A DNA stretch of 64,000 nt from MPNP01 sp965215545 (GCA_965215545.1 OZ244066.1:310001-374000); one strand, 5' to 3'. Positions 35,910 through 45,687 are shown, counted from the stretch's first letter. Translations and numbers: made by a program. The notes: generated by a model not told the origin, from the sequence alone.

Positions 35910-36131
35910 TCAATAGACGGTGAGTTGGGGCGGCCCGGATTCAATGACACCGATTTGCCAGCACTGGATTGATTGTTGCTGTGTATCTGCAAGGAATTCT
36001 TCAATTGAGTCGGTGGGCAGTGCGCCAAGAAGTCCGCCGGATGTTTGTGGATCAAAGAGCAATTCCGACCGTGGGTTGTTGGCTGACCAATCAAGAGATA
36101 CGATGCCGCCGGTAAGCCCTGATCTGCGCAA
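35910..36131 (-). pseudogene. selD: C-terminal remnant of selenide, water dikinase (SelD)
   Basis: The 73-residue frame contains ELLFDPQTSGGLLGALPTDS, the SelD hallmark DPQTSGGLL. It continues with an appropriate C-terminal fold (IEEFLADTQQQSIQCWQIGV ... IESGPPQLTVY) and ends at a normal stop. The ATP-binding N-terminal two thirds of SelD (300+ residues) is missing upstream. Full SelD makes selenophosphate for selenocysteine. Only this tail survives here. Confidence 0.65.
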
Positions 36132-36491
36132 CCAGGCAACCCCCGTGCCACTCTGAAGCTGCCATGGGCTTGACAGTCCCTGTCTCGGCTTTCCAATCAG
36201 CCGGCATGCGGCGAGGTCACGCTGTGTGTGACCGCGCCATTGACAACCGTCAGGACTGGAGTCAAGACCATGGCAGCTTCAGAGTGGCAGTGGGGCTCCA
36301 CAAACAAGTGTGGAATGTTGATGGGGCCGGCGGCGGTCAAGGGCTTTCCGGTCCTCGATCGCCGCTTCGTGGGGGTGCGGACTCTGGCCCGGGTGCCGCG
36401 GGCTGCCGACCGGTTCCTGATGCGTCGGGGGGGTCACGGCATGACAGTCAGGGACGCATGGGGATCAATGACTGATGATTGATTCAGACTC
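36132..36491. other. Gap between the selD remnant and the DUF2141 gene
   Basis: No gene recognised. A run of seven G (36427-36433) occurs but is not near a start codon or signal peptide. Confidence 0.4.
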
Positions 36492-36956
36492 TCAGGGATA
36501 GTGAATGGAAACGACTGTGGTAAGCCGGACTGTATTCGGTGCGATCGTGACGCGGGCCGACTTGAAGGATGGCGGGCCGAGGAACCCGGTGGCACCATTG
36601 GAAAACCCATATCCCTCGAGGGGCAGGCCGAGAAAATTCATCGTCATCTTGCCATTCCCATCACTGTCGTGAAGAACCGCCAGGGCATAGGTGCCAGGTT
36701 CGAGGTCGATGAAGTCGACGGTCACCATATCGGTTCCGGCAGGATGAGTGCGGGTGGCCATGACGGCATCCTCATAGGGATATCCGGCGGCTGCAGCCTC
36801 GCTGAAAAGGGCAACATGGACAACGCCGGTCGTGGGTTGCAGCCCCTCAACGATGACTTCGAGCTCCGCGGCCACCGCCGTCAGGGGCACCAGAAACAGG
36901 ATCGTTGCCAGGGAGATGGCGCCTCTCCGGGCTCCGAATCGACCGGTCTTCCGCAC
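36492..36956 (-). CDS. Secreted DUF2141 protein
   Basis: 154 residues from a GTG at 36956 preceded by GGGAGG. The signal peptide (AISLATILFLVPLTAVAA) is followed by an immunoglobulin-like beta domain with ELEVIVEGLQPTTGVVHVAL, LEPGTYALAVLHDSDGNGK and GLPLEGYGFSNGATG, the DUF2141 signature. Exported proteins of unknown role. It is divergently oriented from the LolA-like gene at 37110, with 150 bp between them that should hold both promoters. Confidence 0.85.
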   Translation of the reverse strand: MRKTGRFGARRGAISLATILFLVPLTAVAAELEVIVEGLQPTTGVVHVALFSEAAAAGYPYEDAVMATRTHPAGTDMVTVDFIDLEPGTYALAVLHDSDGNGKMTMNFLGLPLEGYGFSNGATGFLGPPSFKSARVTIAPNTVRLTTVVSIHYP

Positions 36957-37109
36957 ATGTGGCCTCCCTCGATTGGCAGGGATCGTGTCATTAGGGGATG
37001 TGCAGCGATCAATACAAGCGGTCACGGCAGTCCATCTCGATCATCTTGGACATCGGTGCCATCTGGCAGTATAGGTGGGCCCCATCAGAAAGGACGAGGG
37101 TGAACTCCG

Positions 37110-38021
37110 ATGATCAGCACAGCGACGGGTCTTGATATACGCACGCCAGCATCCGCGACTTCTGGACTGTCACAGCGTCACCGAGGTGTTCGCATCTGTC
37201 GGTCGGGATGTCTTCCTGCCCTGCATGGGCTTGTGTCCATTGCCATTGTCGGGATTGGTCTTGGTCTCCTCTCGACCCTGTCGGCAACAGAGACCCACGC
37301 CCAGGATGCCGCACAGAAGGGATTGGCGATTGCCAAGGCGGCCAGGGAGGCCGACCGGGGCTTCGGAGGCTATTCCGCAACGCTGGGGATGACCTTGCGG
37401 AACCGCAATGGCCAGGAGAGCCGCCGGGACATGCGCATCAAGACCCTCGAGGTCAAGGGGGACGGCAACAGGGTCATCTTCGTTTTCGACAATCCCAAGG
37501 ATGTCAGGGGGACGGCTTTCCTGATCCATGGGCATATCGAGACAGCCGACGATCAGTGGCTCTATTTACCCGCCCTCAAGCGCGTCAAACGCATCAGTTC
37601 ATCCAACAGGTCCGGCTCATTCATGGGCAGCGAATTCGCCTATGAGGACCTCACCACCCTCGAGGTCGAGAAGTTCTCCATCACCTATCTGCGCGATGAG
37701 CCATGCGGGTCGCTGACGTGCACGGTGACCGAATGGGTGTCACGGGAAAAGGGGTCCGGATACGCCCGCCAGCTGTTCTGGCACGACACCGACACCCTCC
37801 GTGTCTGGAAAGTGGAATACTACGACCGCAAGAATGCCCATCTGAAGACCCTGACCTATGGTGATTACAGCCGATTCGGTGACTTCTGGCGCGCTGCAAC
37901 GCTGAACATGGTCAATCATCTGACCGGCAAGGGGACCGTCCTGAACTGGACCGATTTCGACTTCGAGACCAAGCTCAGCGAACGTGAATTCACCCAGACG
38001 GCACTGCGACGCGCCCGGTAG
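37110..38021 (+). CDS. Outer-membrane lipoprotein-sorting protein-like (LolA-fold)
   Basis: 303 residues with a long N-terminal leader and a hydrophobic core (LVSIAIVGIGLGLLSTL). The mature part contains DRGFGGYSATLGMTLRNRNG and ADDQWLYLPALKRVKRISSS then GSFMGSEFAYEDLT, typical of the LolA-like family pfam17131. These periplasmic proteins are found with RND exporters or outer-membrane proteins and are thought to carry lipids. It is 20 bp upstream of a beta-barrel gene, so the two probably act together in envelope lipid or hydrophobic compound transfer. Confidence 0.85.
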   Translation: MISTATGLDIRTPASATSGLSQRHRGVRICRSGCLPALHGLVSIAIVGIGLGLLSTLSATETHAQDAAQKGLAIAKAAREADRGFGGYSATLGMTLRNRNGQESRRDMRIKTLEVKGDGNRVIFVFDNPKDVRGTAFLIHGHIETADDQWLYLPALKRVKRISSSNRSGSFMGSEFAYEDLTTLEVEKFSITYLRDEPCGSLTCTVTEWVSREKGSGYARQLFWHDTDTLRVWKVEYYDRKNAHLKTLTYGDYSRFGDFWRAATLNMVNHLTGKGTVLNWTDFDFETKLSEREFTQTALRRAR

Positions 38022-38041
38022 CTGGCTGAGGGACCCCAGGG

Positions 38042-39346
38042 ATGCCACGGGGCTGTCTCTGTGCAGCCATCCTCGCCTGCTGGATGCTGCCGGGCCATTC
38101 CCAGGAGTCCGGGGATTGGGATTTCGCTTTTTCCGGAACCCTGACCTTCGGTATCACCGGGTATTTCCGCAGTCCGGCCCATGACGTCCAGCGGCACCAC
38201 CATGGCCAGCTGAGCTTCGAACCATCGCTCTATTTTGAACATGTCGATGGGGGGGCATTCACGCTCACCCCGTCTTTTCGGGCCGACGGGACCCGCAAGG
38301 AAGCGATCGCTGCCGATCTTCGTGAAGCGCACTACCTCACCTACGGCTATCTCGGCGACACCGAGTGGGAACTCCGCCTGGGTGTTGATCAGGTCTTCTG
38401 GGGGACTGCCGAGTCCCACAATCTCGTCAACATCGTCAACCAGACGGATCTCGCCGCCGATCCCGGGGGCGATGAGAAACTCGGACAACCCATGATCCAG
38501 GGAACACTCGCCGGCGCGTGGGGCACGCTGAATCTCCTCGTCCTGCCCGTGCATCGGCCCCGCATCCACCCCTCTGCCAAGGGTCGCCTGCGGCCGCCAT
38601 ACCCTGTCAGCGACAGGCGGTCAGACCATCGCTATGTCGATCCCGGGGGCGACCGCCACATTGACCTTGCGGCCCGCTACAGCAACAGTCTCGGGGCCCT
38701 GGATTTCGGCATCACCGCCTTCAAGGGTACAAGCCGGGAACCTGTCCTGCTGCTGGAGAAAATCGACCCGGATGCCTGTCGTTTCGGATATGATCATAAG
38801 AAACATGGCAGAGGTGAGGACTCCAAATCATTCCGCCAGTGCTATCCGCAGATCGAGCAGGTGGGTCTGGACCTGCAGCTGACATTTGGAGATTTCATCG
38901 GCAAGGCCGAAGCGATCACGCGATCGGGATTCGGGGTCGCGGGATATGATCCGCAGGACACGTCAGCCTATGAGGCGTTCGTGGTCGGCGGGGAATACAC
39001 CGTCTATGGAATCCTCGAGAGTGATGCCGACCTGACCATCTTTGCGGAGTGGAGCCAGGATGAGCGGCGGGCCAGGGCCACCACGATCTGGCAGAATGAT
39101 CTGTTTCTGGCCGCCCGTTACGCACTCAATGACGTCGGCGATACATCGTTGACGGCCGCGATCGTGGATGATGCCGACTATCCGACGCGGAGCCTGACGC
39201 TGCTTTTTGAGCGGCGCCTCAATGACTCCCTGGCGCTGGAGGTCGAAGCCTACAAGTTCCTGCAGAAACCCACAACGGCCGACCATGCAGCATATCCGAT
39301 TCGCCAGGATGAGTCTCTTTCGATTGTGTTGAGTTACGGTTTCTGA
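38042..39346 (+). CDS. Outer-membrane beta-barrel protein (DUF1302-like)
   Basis: 434 residues with a signal peptide (LCAAILACWMLPGHSQ), alternating hydrophobic strands and a C-terminal phenylalanine (IVLSYGF), the recognition signal for the BAM machinery. Blocks such as LREAHYLTYGYLGDTEWELR and GVDQVFWGTAESHNLVNIVN match barrels found beside LolA-like sorting proteins. It probably forms a channel or lipid conduit in the outer membrane. A run of seven G at 38249-38255 lies in the coding region and is in frame. Confidence 0.82.
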   Translation: MPRGCLCAAILACWMLPGHSQESGDWDFAFSGTLTFGITGYFRSPAHDVQRHHHGQLSFEPSLYFEHVDGGAFTLTPSFRADGTRKEAIAADLREAHYLTYGYLGDTEWELRLGVDQVFWGTAESHNLVNIVNQTDLAADPGGDEKLGQPMIQGTLAGAWGTLNLLVLPVHRPRIHPSAKGRLRPPYPVSDRRSDHRYVDPGGDRHIDLAARYSNSLGALDFGITAFKGTSREPVLLLEKIDPDACRFGYDHKKHGRGEDSKSFRQCYPQIEQVGLDLQLTFGDFIGKAEAITRSGFGVAGYDPQDTSAYEAFVVGGEYTVYGILESDADLTIFAEWSQDERRARATTIWQNDLFLAARYALNDVGDTSLTAAIVDDADYPTRSLTLLFERRLNDSLALEVEAYKFLQKPTTADHAAYPIRQDESLSIVLSYGF

Positions 39347-40144
39347 GCCGGACCGATGCCATGCAAGCCTGGAAGAAACAGGGTCCCGGGATCCATCCGA
39401 GCCAGAGCTGCGCCCTGACCTCGGGGCCTATCAACGAGACATTCCTGACTCTGTCCTGATGTCATGCAGGTCGGGTTCGTCACGGCCTGCACCCAGCCAG
39501 GGCCGACACGCTCAGCCCTGGCACGCAACCACGCAGGACCCGTCGTCACGGCCCATGGGCCGATTGGCCACCGATGGGCCCGACGCCGCGTGGGCCGTCC
39601 CGTGGTCATTGACCAGCTCGCAGAGACGGTCATCGTCGCAATCCAGTCCCGGCGTGATCACCCCATCACGAGGAGGCGTCACAGATCCATGCCCGGACGG
39701 CCCTGGCCCGGGGTCGGTGCCGGGCAGGATGGGTTCGGCAAGGATGGCCACCAGCCGGGCCCGGCGCGCGTCGTCGGCCCAAGGGTGATCATCGGGGGAC
39801 CTTGCGGCCGAGCCGCAGGGCCGGGATGTCATCACGGCCCGCGTGGTGTCAGAAGATGGGGGGATGGCCGCGATGGCCCGTCCGGATGTGATGACGATGG
39901 CGGTGCGGTTGGCGGCGATGGCGCATGGCAAGCGTCGGCGCGGACGGGCGACACGCGGGCGGTCTGGCCCCAATCGGGCCGGTTTGCCGCACTCGCCAGG
40001 GAGACACTCGCAGACCCTCAACATGGGAGTCAGCGCCCATGATGGAATTCGGGGTTTTCTGACAGGCGCTCTATAGATTGATTGACTTCGGCATTTTGCA
40101 AGTTATATATCGGCATAACGCCAATAATTATCCGGTTATCTCGC
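39347..40144. other. Region without recognisable gene
   Basis: Long GC-driven frames occur on both strands, with no start signals, hydrophobic segments or family motifs. The last 70 bases become AT-rich and lead into the Fic gene. Confidence 0.45.
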
Positions 40145-41311
40145 ATGATCTATCAGGAACCAGCACTTGAATCGCAAGATCGGGAGGTCCTGGAAAAAAT
40201 CAGAGAGCAACGCGAAAAATTAAGGATGTACACTCAGTACAACCCGCGCAGATGGTTCGGCACGTTGCGCAAGGCAACGCTCGCTCGCGCAATTCGCGGA
40301 TCAAATCGTATCGAGGGATACCATGCTTCATTGGATGAAGCGATGGCTGCTGTTGGGGAAGAGCCACCACCAGATGATCGAACAGAAACCTGGTTCGCTA
40401 TCAATGGATATCGCGCCGCTCTTACGTACATATTGCAAACAGCAGAGGACCCAACATTCGAGTTCGGGAAGCAGTTTCTCAAAAGCCTCCATTTCATGAT
40501 GATTCAGTTCGATATGAGCAAGAGTCCCGGCCAATGGCGGGCGCGCGAAATTTCTATCGTTGATGACCGTCACCCTGACCCGATTTATGAAGCACCGAGC
40601 CACGAGAGTATTGACGGTCTGGTTTCTGAGTTGGTGGACTATATTCGCGCCGATATAGCCGAATCTGTGATGGTAAAGGCAGCGATGGCGCATCTGAACC
40701 TTACCATGATCCACCCGTTTCGAGACGGCAATGGACGGATGGCGCGAGCGCTACAGACACTTGTTCTTGCCCAGGACGGCTTTGTTCATCCAATTTTCTC
40801 AAGCATTGAAGAATGGTTGGGTCGGAACACGCCAGACTATCATAAAGCACTGGGGGCAATGAGCGACGGGACGTGGTCCCCTGAATATGATGCGTTGCCA
40901 TGGGTCAGGTTTTGCCTGACTGCCCATTATCAACAAGCGCTCACACTGATACGCCGACACGAAGAGCATGAAGCCCTTTATGAAAAAATTGACGGCCTGA
41001 TCAAAAGGAACGGCCTTCATGAGCGGACGGCGATACCACTTTTTGATGCAGCGCTGGGGATGCGAATGACAAATTCACGATATCAACGGGATACAGAAGC
41101 CTCAGTACACATTGCTACGCGCGACCTTCGAATGCTTGTGGAGGCAGGACTCTTGATCCCACACGGCGAAAAGCGCGGACGCTGTTACACGAGAAGTGAG
41201 ACTCTGGAACAAGCACGGACTTCAACGCGAATTCGACGACCAGTGCCCGATCCTTATTCGCCATTCTCGCCTCGCGCAGAATCTTCCGCGCCCCGTTTGC
41301 CGAGGCCTTGA
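40145..41311 (+). CDS. Fic-domain protein (class II, N-terminal inhibitory motif)
   Basis: 388 residues from MIYQEPALESQDREVLEKIR. The N-terminal helix contains SNRIEGY, which fits the inhibitory (S/T)xxxE(G/N) motif. The catalytic Fic loop is intact: MIHPFRDGNGRMARALQTLV. A C-terminal winged-helix-like domain follows (ASVHIATRDLRMLVEAGLLI). Fic proteins usually transfer AMP to target proteins, and the inhibitory glutamate blocks ATP binding until released. GC content is lower than that of the flanks, suggesting transfer. No antitoxin gene is adjacent, as expected for the self-inhibited class. Confidence 0.9.
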   Translation: MIYQEPALESQDREVLEKIREQREKLRMYTQYNPRRWFGTLRKATLARAIRGSNRIEGYHASLDEAMAAVGEEPPPDDRTETWFAINGYRAALTYILQTAEDPTFEFGKQFLKSLHFMMIQFDMSKSPGQWRAREISIVDDRHPDPIYEAPSHESIDGLVSELVDYIRADIAESVMVKAAMAHLNLTMIHPFRDGNGRMARALQTLVLAQDGFVHPIFSSIEEWLGRNTPDYHKALGAMSDGTWSPEYDALPWVRFCLTAHYQQALTLIRRHEEHEALYEKIDGLIKRNGLHERTAIPLFDAALGMRMTNSRYQRDTEASVHIATRDLRMLVEAGLLIPHGEKRGRCYTRSETLEQARTSTRIRRPVPDPYSPFSPRAESSAPRLPRP

Positions 41312-42365
41312 TGCGCTGCATTGGCTAAACGCTTGCGATACGCTTCAAGCTCTTCAGCAAATGGCCAGTGTTCAAGTATCGATTTCAGATTGACCCAAAG
41401 GCTTCCATTCTTGCCCGGTCCAGGCTTTCATCCAGTCCGCCGCCCGCGCGGCCAACACCACAAGGCAGGCGACCGACCCATGGGCGGGACATCAACCCGA
41501 CCGGCGATCCAGCTGACGGACACCGACCGCACCCGCCCGACTGCCATCACCATGGTGCCCACAAGCCCCCGGAAGCCTGTCGGGCGGGCCCGCATCATCC
41601 TCGCCTCGGGGCCGACTGTGGTCGCGTCGTGACCATGGCCGGACCGGTCGGTCAGAACCCACTGTCTGGCTCTGGTGGGACCGCTTCCTTGCCGGGGGTG
41701 TGGATGAGCTCCTGCATGAGGCCACCCGGTCGCCGGGCCAGACAACCATCCCGGCGGCCACGGTCGGGGCCCCGGGACGGACCCCGACGCCCCTGCCACC
41801 AGCACGGGGGGTGGGAACAATGACGGACCGCTACCGCTCCGAGGACGTCGGTGACTGTCCTGATCATGGGGCCGCCGGCCTGGCTCCTGATGCCGGGGTC
41901 CATCCCGCAAAGCGCCAGACGCTGCTCGGGACCGAGACGCTCTGGCAGGGGTTCGGCCGCACGCAGGTCGTGGGTTGGCCATCAGGACATGGGCGAGGAT
42001 CAGGATGCCGGTGCGTGATGCGGAGTCACGCCTGTTGTATTGATGGGTCACGGGGCAGGGGGTGTGCAGGTGTCACGGGGGATGGAAAGGCTCCCCATGG
42101 TGGGGAGATTGCGGTAATGGATGGAACGAACGGGGGCTTTCTGGTCCCGTCGTCATTTGCGGCTGGCTGTCATGCCAGTTTATCTTATTGGTTGCCAATG
42201 AGTCTGATAGAAATTCCGATGTCCCGTGGATTGTATTATCAAGAAATCTTGACATTCCGGCAGTTCTCCACGACAATGGCAGGCAGTCGGGTGCGGCGGT
42301 GGTCCCGGAGCGGAATCAATCCGCCACAGAGCGGGCTGCGGGTTTGACCCCGATAGAGGAGCGGA
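41312..42365. other. Eroded region before the sterol locus
   Basis: Contains an IS630-like transposase remnant (41560-41860). The part nearest the sterol genes (42060-42340) shows no gene. It must contain the promoter of the 42366 operon, but no convincing boxes were found. Confidence 0.4.
41560..41860 (+). pseudogene. N-terminal remnant of an IS630-family transposase
   Basis: In the frame of 41667 the sequence reads WLWWDRFLAGGVDELLHEAT then RSPGQTTIPAATVGAPGRTP. This matches the helix-turn-helix part of IS630 transposases (VxxWxxRFxxxGxxGLxxxxRPGRxxxxxxxxV). Just upstream GRARIILAS resembles the RARIVLLAA start of the same domain in a different frame. No DDE domain follows. Confidence 0.5.
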
Positions 42366-43520
42366 ATGCAGGGCAGTCATGAGATGGGAAGGGCCGTGAA
42401 CACTCAGGGAACAGCAGCAACCGAGCAGACCGTGCCGGCAGGCGGGGCCCCACCTGTCTTTGTGACAGGGGCGGCTGGCCATGTGGGCGCCAATCTGGTC
42501 CGTCGGCTCTGCAAGGACGGTGTGGCATGCCGGGTGTTCCTGCGACACGAGGACAACAATGAGGGTCTTGCCGGCCTGCCCGTCGAGACCACCTACGGGG
42601 ATCTCCGCGATCTCGCTTCGGTGCGCAAGGCCATTGAAGGGTGCCAGAAGGTCTATCATGTCGCGGCCAAGGTCTCGACCATCTACGGCAACCAGGCGCA
42701 TCGCCGCGAGATCTTCGACACCAATGTCATCGGGACCCGCAACCTTCTGCAGGCAGCCCGCGAGGCCGAGGCGGGGCGGGTGGTTGTCACCGGCTCCTTC
42801 AGTGCCGTGGGCTACAATCTCACCGATCCCTCCCTGCCGAGTGACGAAACCATGCCGTTCTATCCGATGCGCCAGGCGATGCCCTATGAAATCAGCAAGT
42901 CGCAGTGCGAAATGGAATGCTGGCATGCGGCTGCCCGCGGTCAGGATGTCATGGTGGCCACGAGCTGTGCCGTGTTGGGACCGGCGGACTTTTTCCCGTC
43001 CCGACTCGGCCGGACACTCCATGACTATGCCAACGGCAAATTGCGAGCCTACATCGAGGGTGGTTTCGAGTTCGTGGCGGCCGATGATCTCGTCGAGGGG
43101 CATCTGCTGGCCATGGAGCGGGGCCGCACCGGCGAGAAGTACATCTTCAGCACCGAGTACAAGCTGATCTCGGAGATTGTCGATCTGTTCGAGGAGGTCT
43201 CGGGCGTGCCTCGTCCCCGGCGGCAGATCTCGGCGGCGGTCATGCTGGCCTTCTCGGAAGTGGCCAGTGCCTATCTGAGCCGGTTCCACCCGGACTTTCC
43301 CCAACGCTTCACGCCCGGTGCCATCCGCCTGTTGAAAAAGCGTCGCCATGCCAACCTGGCCAAGGCCAGGGAGGAGTTGGGCTATCAGCCCACCAGCGTT
43401 CGCGCGGCGATCCAGGCCGCCTATGCATTCCATCATGAACGGGGCTACATCACCAATCCGGGGGCCCGACCGCCTGCGGCGCCGGAGACCTCCAATTCAA
43501 CCGAAGGGCACACGCCATGA
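42366..43520 (+). CDS. 3beta-HSD-type NAD(P)-dependent sterol C-4 reductase/decarboxylase (SdmB-like)
   Basis: 384 residues from an ATG after GAGGAG. The Rossmann motif VTGAAGHVGANLV lies at ~33-45 and the catalytic YxxxK is MPYEISK (Y174, K178). SDEG/DNG-type blocks include IFDTNVIGTRNLLQAA. The 3beta-hydroxysteroid dehydrogenase/isomerase family matches SdmB of bacterial sterol C-4 demethylation by context: the next gene is a Rieske oxygenase, joined by an ATGA overlap (43517-43520), and CYP51 and cyclase genes follow. Inferred role: process the C-4 carboxylate/3-keto intermediate. Confidence 0.82.
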   Translation: MQGSHEMGRAVNTQGTAATEQTVPAGGAPPVFVTGAAGHVGANLVRRLCKDGVACRVFLRHEDNNEGLAGLPVETTYGDLRDLASVRKAIEGCQKVYHVAAKVSTIYGNQAHRREIFDTNVIGTRNLLQAAREAEAGRVVVTGSFSAVGYNLTDPSLPSDETMPFYPMRQAMPYEISKSQCEMECWHAAARGQDVMVATSCAVLGPADFFPSRLGRTLHDYANGKLRAYIEGGFEFVAADDLVEGHLLAMERGRTGEKYIFSTEYKLISEIVDLFEEVSGVPRPRRQISAAVMLAFSEVASAYLSRFHPDFPQRFTPGAIRLLKKRRHANLAKAREELGYQPTSVRAAIQAAYAFHHERGYITNPGARPPAAPETSNSTEGHTP

Positions 43521-44614
43521 AACAGGATCTGACCACACCCCCACCCTCCTTCGAGGAAGCTCGCACCCTGCGCCAGCAAGCCCGGGCTGCCGGCCTCAAT
43601 CCCAACTACTGGTATGCCGTCGAGGAGTTGCATCGGGTCAAACCCAAGACCGTTCATGAGGTGATTTTCTGGAAACACTCGATTGCGCTGTTCCGCAACG
43701 AGGATGGTGAGCTCGAGGCCATGGAGAACCGATGCGCCCACCGCCAGTTGAAACTCTCGCTTGGTCATGTCGAGGGCTGTCGGCTGATCTGCGAATACCA
43801 TGGCTGGGAGTATGGCGGCAAGGATCGGCCCGCCGGGGTGCCCTATGACGGAGACCGGAGTTTCCCCCGGCTGGCCTTGCGGACCTACCCGGTCAAGGTC
43901 CGCTATGGTCTGATCTGGATCTTTCCGGGCGATCCCGAACTGGCAGAAACGCGACAGATTCCCGAGATTCCGGAACTGGAGGGACCGGGCCGGTGGAGCT
44001 GTGTGCCGCTGCGCTTCGAATGGGATGCCCACCACTCGATGGTGATCGACAATGTCAGTGACTTCACCCATGCCCACCTGCATCGCAAATACAGGCCGTT
44101 CGAGGATGCCACCCTCAAGAACTTCGAGACGGTGGGGGACAATGTGCACCTGGCCTATGACACCCGGGTCGGACGGGGCGCGATTTCCGGCAAGTTCGTC
44201 GACCACAAGAAGCTCAACACCAACTCCATGAAACTCTGCTACGAGTATCCCTACCAGTGGTCGAACACCGACGATGCGATCAAGCACTACCTCTTTGTGC
44301 TGCCGATCAACGAGCGCAGGAGCCGGGTGTTCTTCCTGTTCTATTTCAAATCGCTGAAGATTCCGATCGTGCCCATTCACATCCCCCGCAGTGCCATGAC
44401 GCTCGTGATGCGCATTGCCAACCGGATGCTGATCGGACCGCTGCTGCAGGAAGACCAGTTTGCGCTGGAGGCCGAACAGGAAGGTTACGAGAAGCACTGG
44501 GATGCGCATCCGGTGGAGACCAATCCGGTGGTCCGGGCCTTCCAGGAGTTGACCGTGCGCAAGTGGCGGGAGCACCTCGAGAGTCCGCTCGGGGCGGGTC
44601 TGGCCAATGGGTGA
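43517..44614 (+). CDS. Rieske non-heme iron oxygenase, sterol C-4 demethylase (SdmA-like)
   Basis: 365 residues. The Rieske ligands are C73-x-H75 (NRCAHRQLKL) and C92-x2-H95 (ICEYHGWEYG). The mononuclear iron site is DNVSDFTHAHLHR with D182, H185 and H189. The size and C-terminal half fit terminal oxygenases with cholesterol/sterol-like substrates (KshA/SdmA/Neverland neighbours). In Methylococcus capsulatus a Rieske enzyme, SdmA, oxidises a sterol C-4 methyl; the locus here supports the same role. Its 3' end overlaps the sterol reductase by 8 bp. A ferredoxin/reductase partner is not seen here. Confidence 0.85.
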   Translation: MKQDLTTPPPSFEEARTLRQQARAAGLNPNYWYAVEELHRVKPKTVHEVIFWKHSIALFRNEDGELEAMENRCAHRQLKLSLGHVEGCRLICEYHGWEYGGKDRPAGVPYDGDRSFPRLALRTYPVKVRYGLIWIFPGDPELAETRQIPEIPELEGPGRWSCVPLRFEWDAHHSMVIDNVSDFTHAHLHRKYRPFEDATLKNFETVGDNVHLAYDTRVGRGAISGKFVDHKKLNTNSMKLCYEYPYQWSNTDDAIKHYLFVLPINERRSRVFFLFYFKSLKIPIVPIHIPRSAMTLVMRIANRMLIGPLLQEDQFALEAEQEGYEKHWDAHPVETNPVVRAFQELTVRKWREHLESPLGAGLANG

Positions 44615-45680
44615 TCTTGCCCTGACATCACTGCTGGAGGCAGCCGTGGCGGTGGGCCTGTTCATCGGCTTGCTGTTTGTCGGCTCGTTGATCCTGCCCG
44701 GACGGCGGATTGTCGGGCACGATACCGAGGGCAAGGAACGCATCTATGTCGTCAATGGCCTGACCCTCTTGTCGACAACGGTGATTGTGACAGGATTGGT
44801 CTATTGGCTGAATTGGTTCTCATTGGCGTTTCTGTACGAGCATTTCCTGGCACTCTTCGTGGTCGCGAACATCCTGGCCTTTGTCTGGTCGGGGTGGCAG
44901 TACTGGTCCGGGGTCCGCAAGGGACATGATTCGCCAGGATTTCTCGCAGGGTATTTCTATGGGGTCGAGGCTTCCGCGACCTGGTTTGGCCTTGATCTCA
45001 AGTTCTTCAGCTATCGCCCGTCCCTGATCGGCCTGGCCCTGCTCAATGCATCCTTTGCCGTCGTGCAATACGAAACCTACGGGTCGATCACGCTGGCCAT
45101 GGGACTCTACCAGGCCTTCACCCTGCTCTATGTGACGAATTACTTCCAGTTCGAATCGGGTATGCTCCACACATGGGATCTCGTCAGCGAGCGCTTCGGC
45201 TGGATGCTGATCTGGGGTGATTACGTGCTGGTGCCGTTCTTTTACTGCCTGCCCGCCTGGTATCTGGTGCATGCCACCGACCCCCTGCCAGCACTCGGTG
45301 CCGTGGGCATTTCGGCCCTGTTCCTGTTTGGCTTCTGGCTGTTCCGGACCGCCAATCAGCAAAAGCACGATTTCAAGTGCAACCCGAACGTCCGGATCTG
45401 GGGCCGGCAGGCCCAGACCCTTGAGGGCCGCCTCCTGGTCTCGGGAGTGTGGGGAATTGGTCGCCATCTGAACTACACCGGTGAGATCTGTGTGTATTTC
45501 GCCTTCGCCCTGACCACGGGGTTTGTCTCGTGGGTGCCCTTCCTGCTGCCGTTGTGGCTGACCTGTCTTCTGTTGCACCGTTCGGTGCGCGATGAGCGGC
45601 GCTGCCGCGCCAAGTACGGGGCGTTGTGGGATCGCTACACCCGGAAAGCCCGCTTTGCCATGATACCGTTTGTACACTGA
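44607..45680 (+). CDS. Sterol reductase, ERG4/ERG24 family (probable delta-14 reductase)
   Basis: 357 residues with 8-10 membrane segments. The family signatures LVSGVWGIGRHLNYTGEIC (matching LLxSGWWGxxRHxNYxGD) and HRSVRDERRCRAKYGALWDR then YTRKARFAMIPF (RDExxCxxKYGxxWxxYxxxVxxxxxP) are both present. GLDLKFFSYRPSLIGLALLN matches the middle loop. The reaction is NADPH-dependent reduction of a sterol double bond. With CYP51 directly downstream, the 14-15 bond left by 14alpha-demethylation is the natural substrate, though C-24/C-7 reductases share the fold. It overlaps the Rieske gene by 8 bp and ends 7 bp before the CYP51 start. Confidence 0.85.
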   Translation: MGDLALTSLLEAAVAVGLFIGLLFVGSLILPGRRIVGHDTEGKERIYVVNGLTLLSTTVIVTGLVYWLNWFSLAFLYEHFLALFVVANILAFVWSGWQYWSGVRKGHDSPGFLAGYFYGVEASATWFGLDLKFFSYRPSLIGLALLNASFAVVQYETYGSITLAMGLYQAFTLLYVTNYFQFESGMLHTWDLVSERFGWMLIWGDYVLVPFFYCLPAWYLVHATDPLPALGAVGISALFLFGFWLFRTANQQKHDFKCNPNVRIWGRQAQTLEGRLLVSGVWGIGRHLNYTGEICVYFAFALTTGFVSWVPFLLPLWLTCLLLHRSVRDERRCRAKYGALWDRYTRKARFAMIPFVH

Positions 45681-45687
45681 GGTCGCG

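Noticed and set aside
36427..36433. Run of seven G
   Set aside because: Not near a start codon or promoter; probably chance in GC-rich DNA.
38249..38255. Run of seven G inside the outer-membrane barrel gene
   Set aside because: The frame is intact as assembled and seven is within chance; it is far from the start, so a switch would only truncate the protein. Kept as a minor note.
39464..40042. A 192-codon open frame between the outer-membrane barrel and Fic genes
   Set aside because: Composition is low-complexity, with no start signal or recognisable fold, and an equally long frame exists on the other strand.
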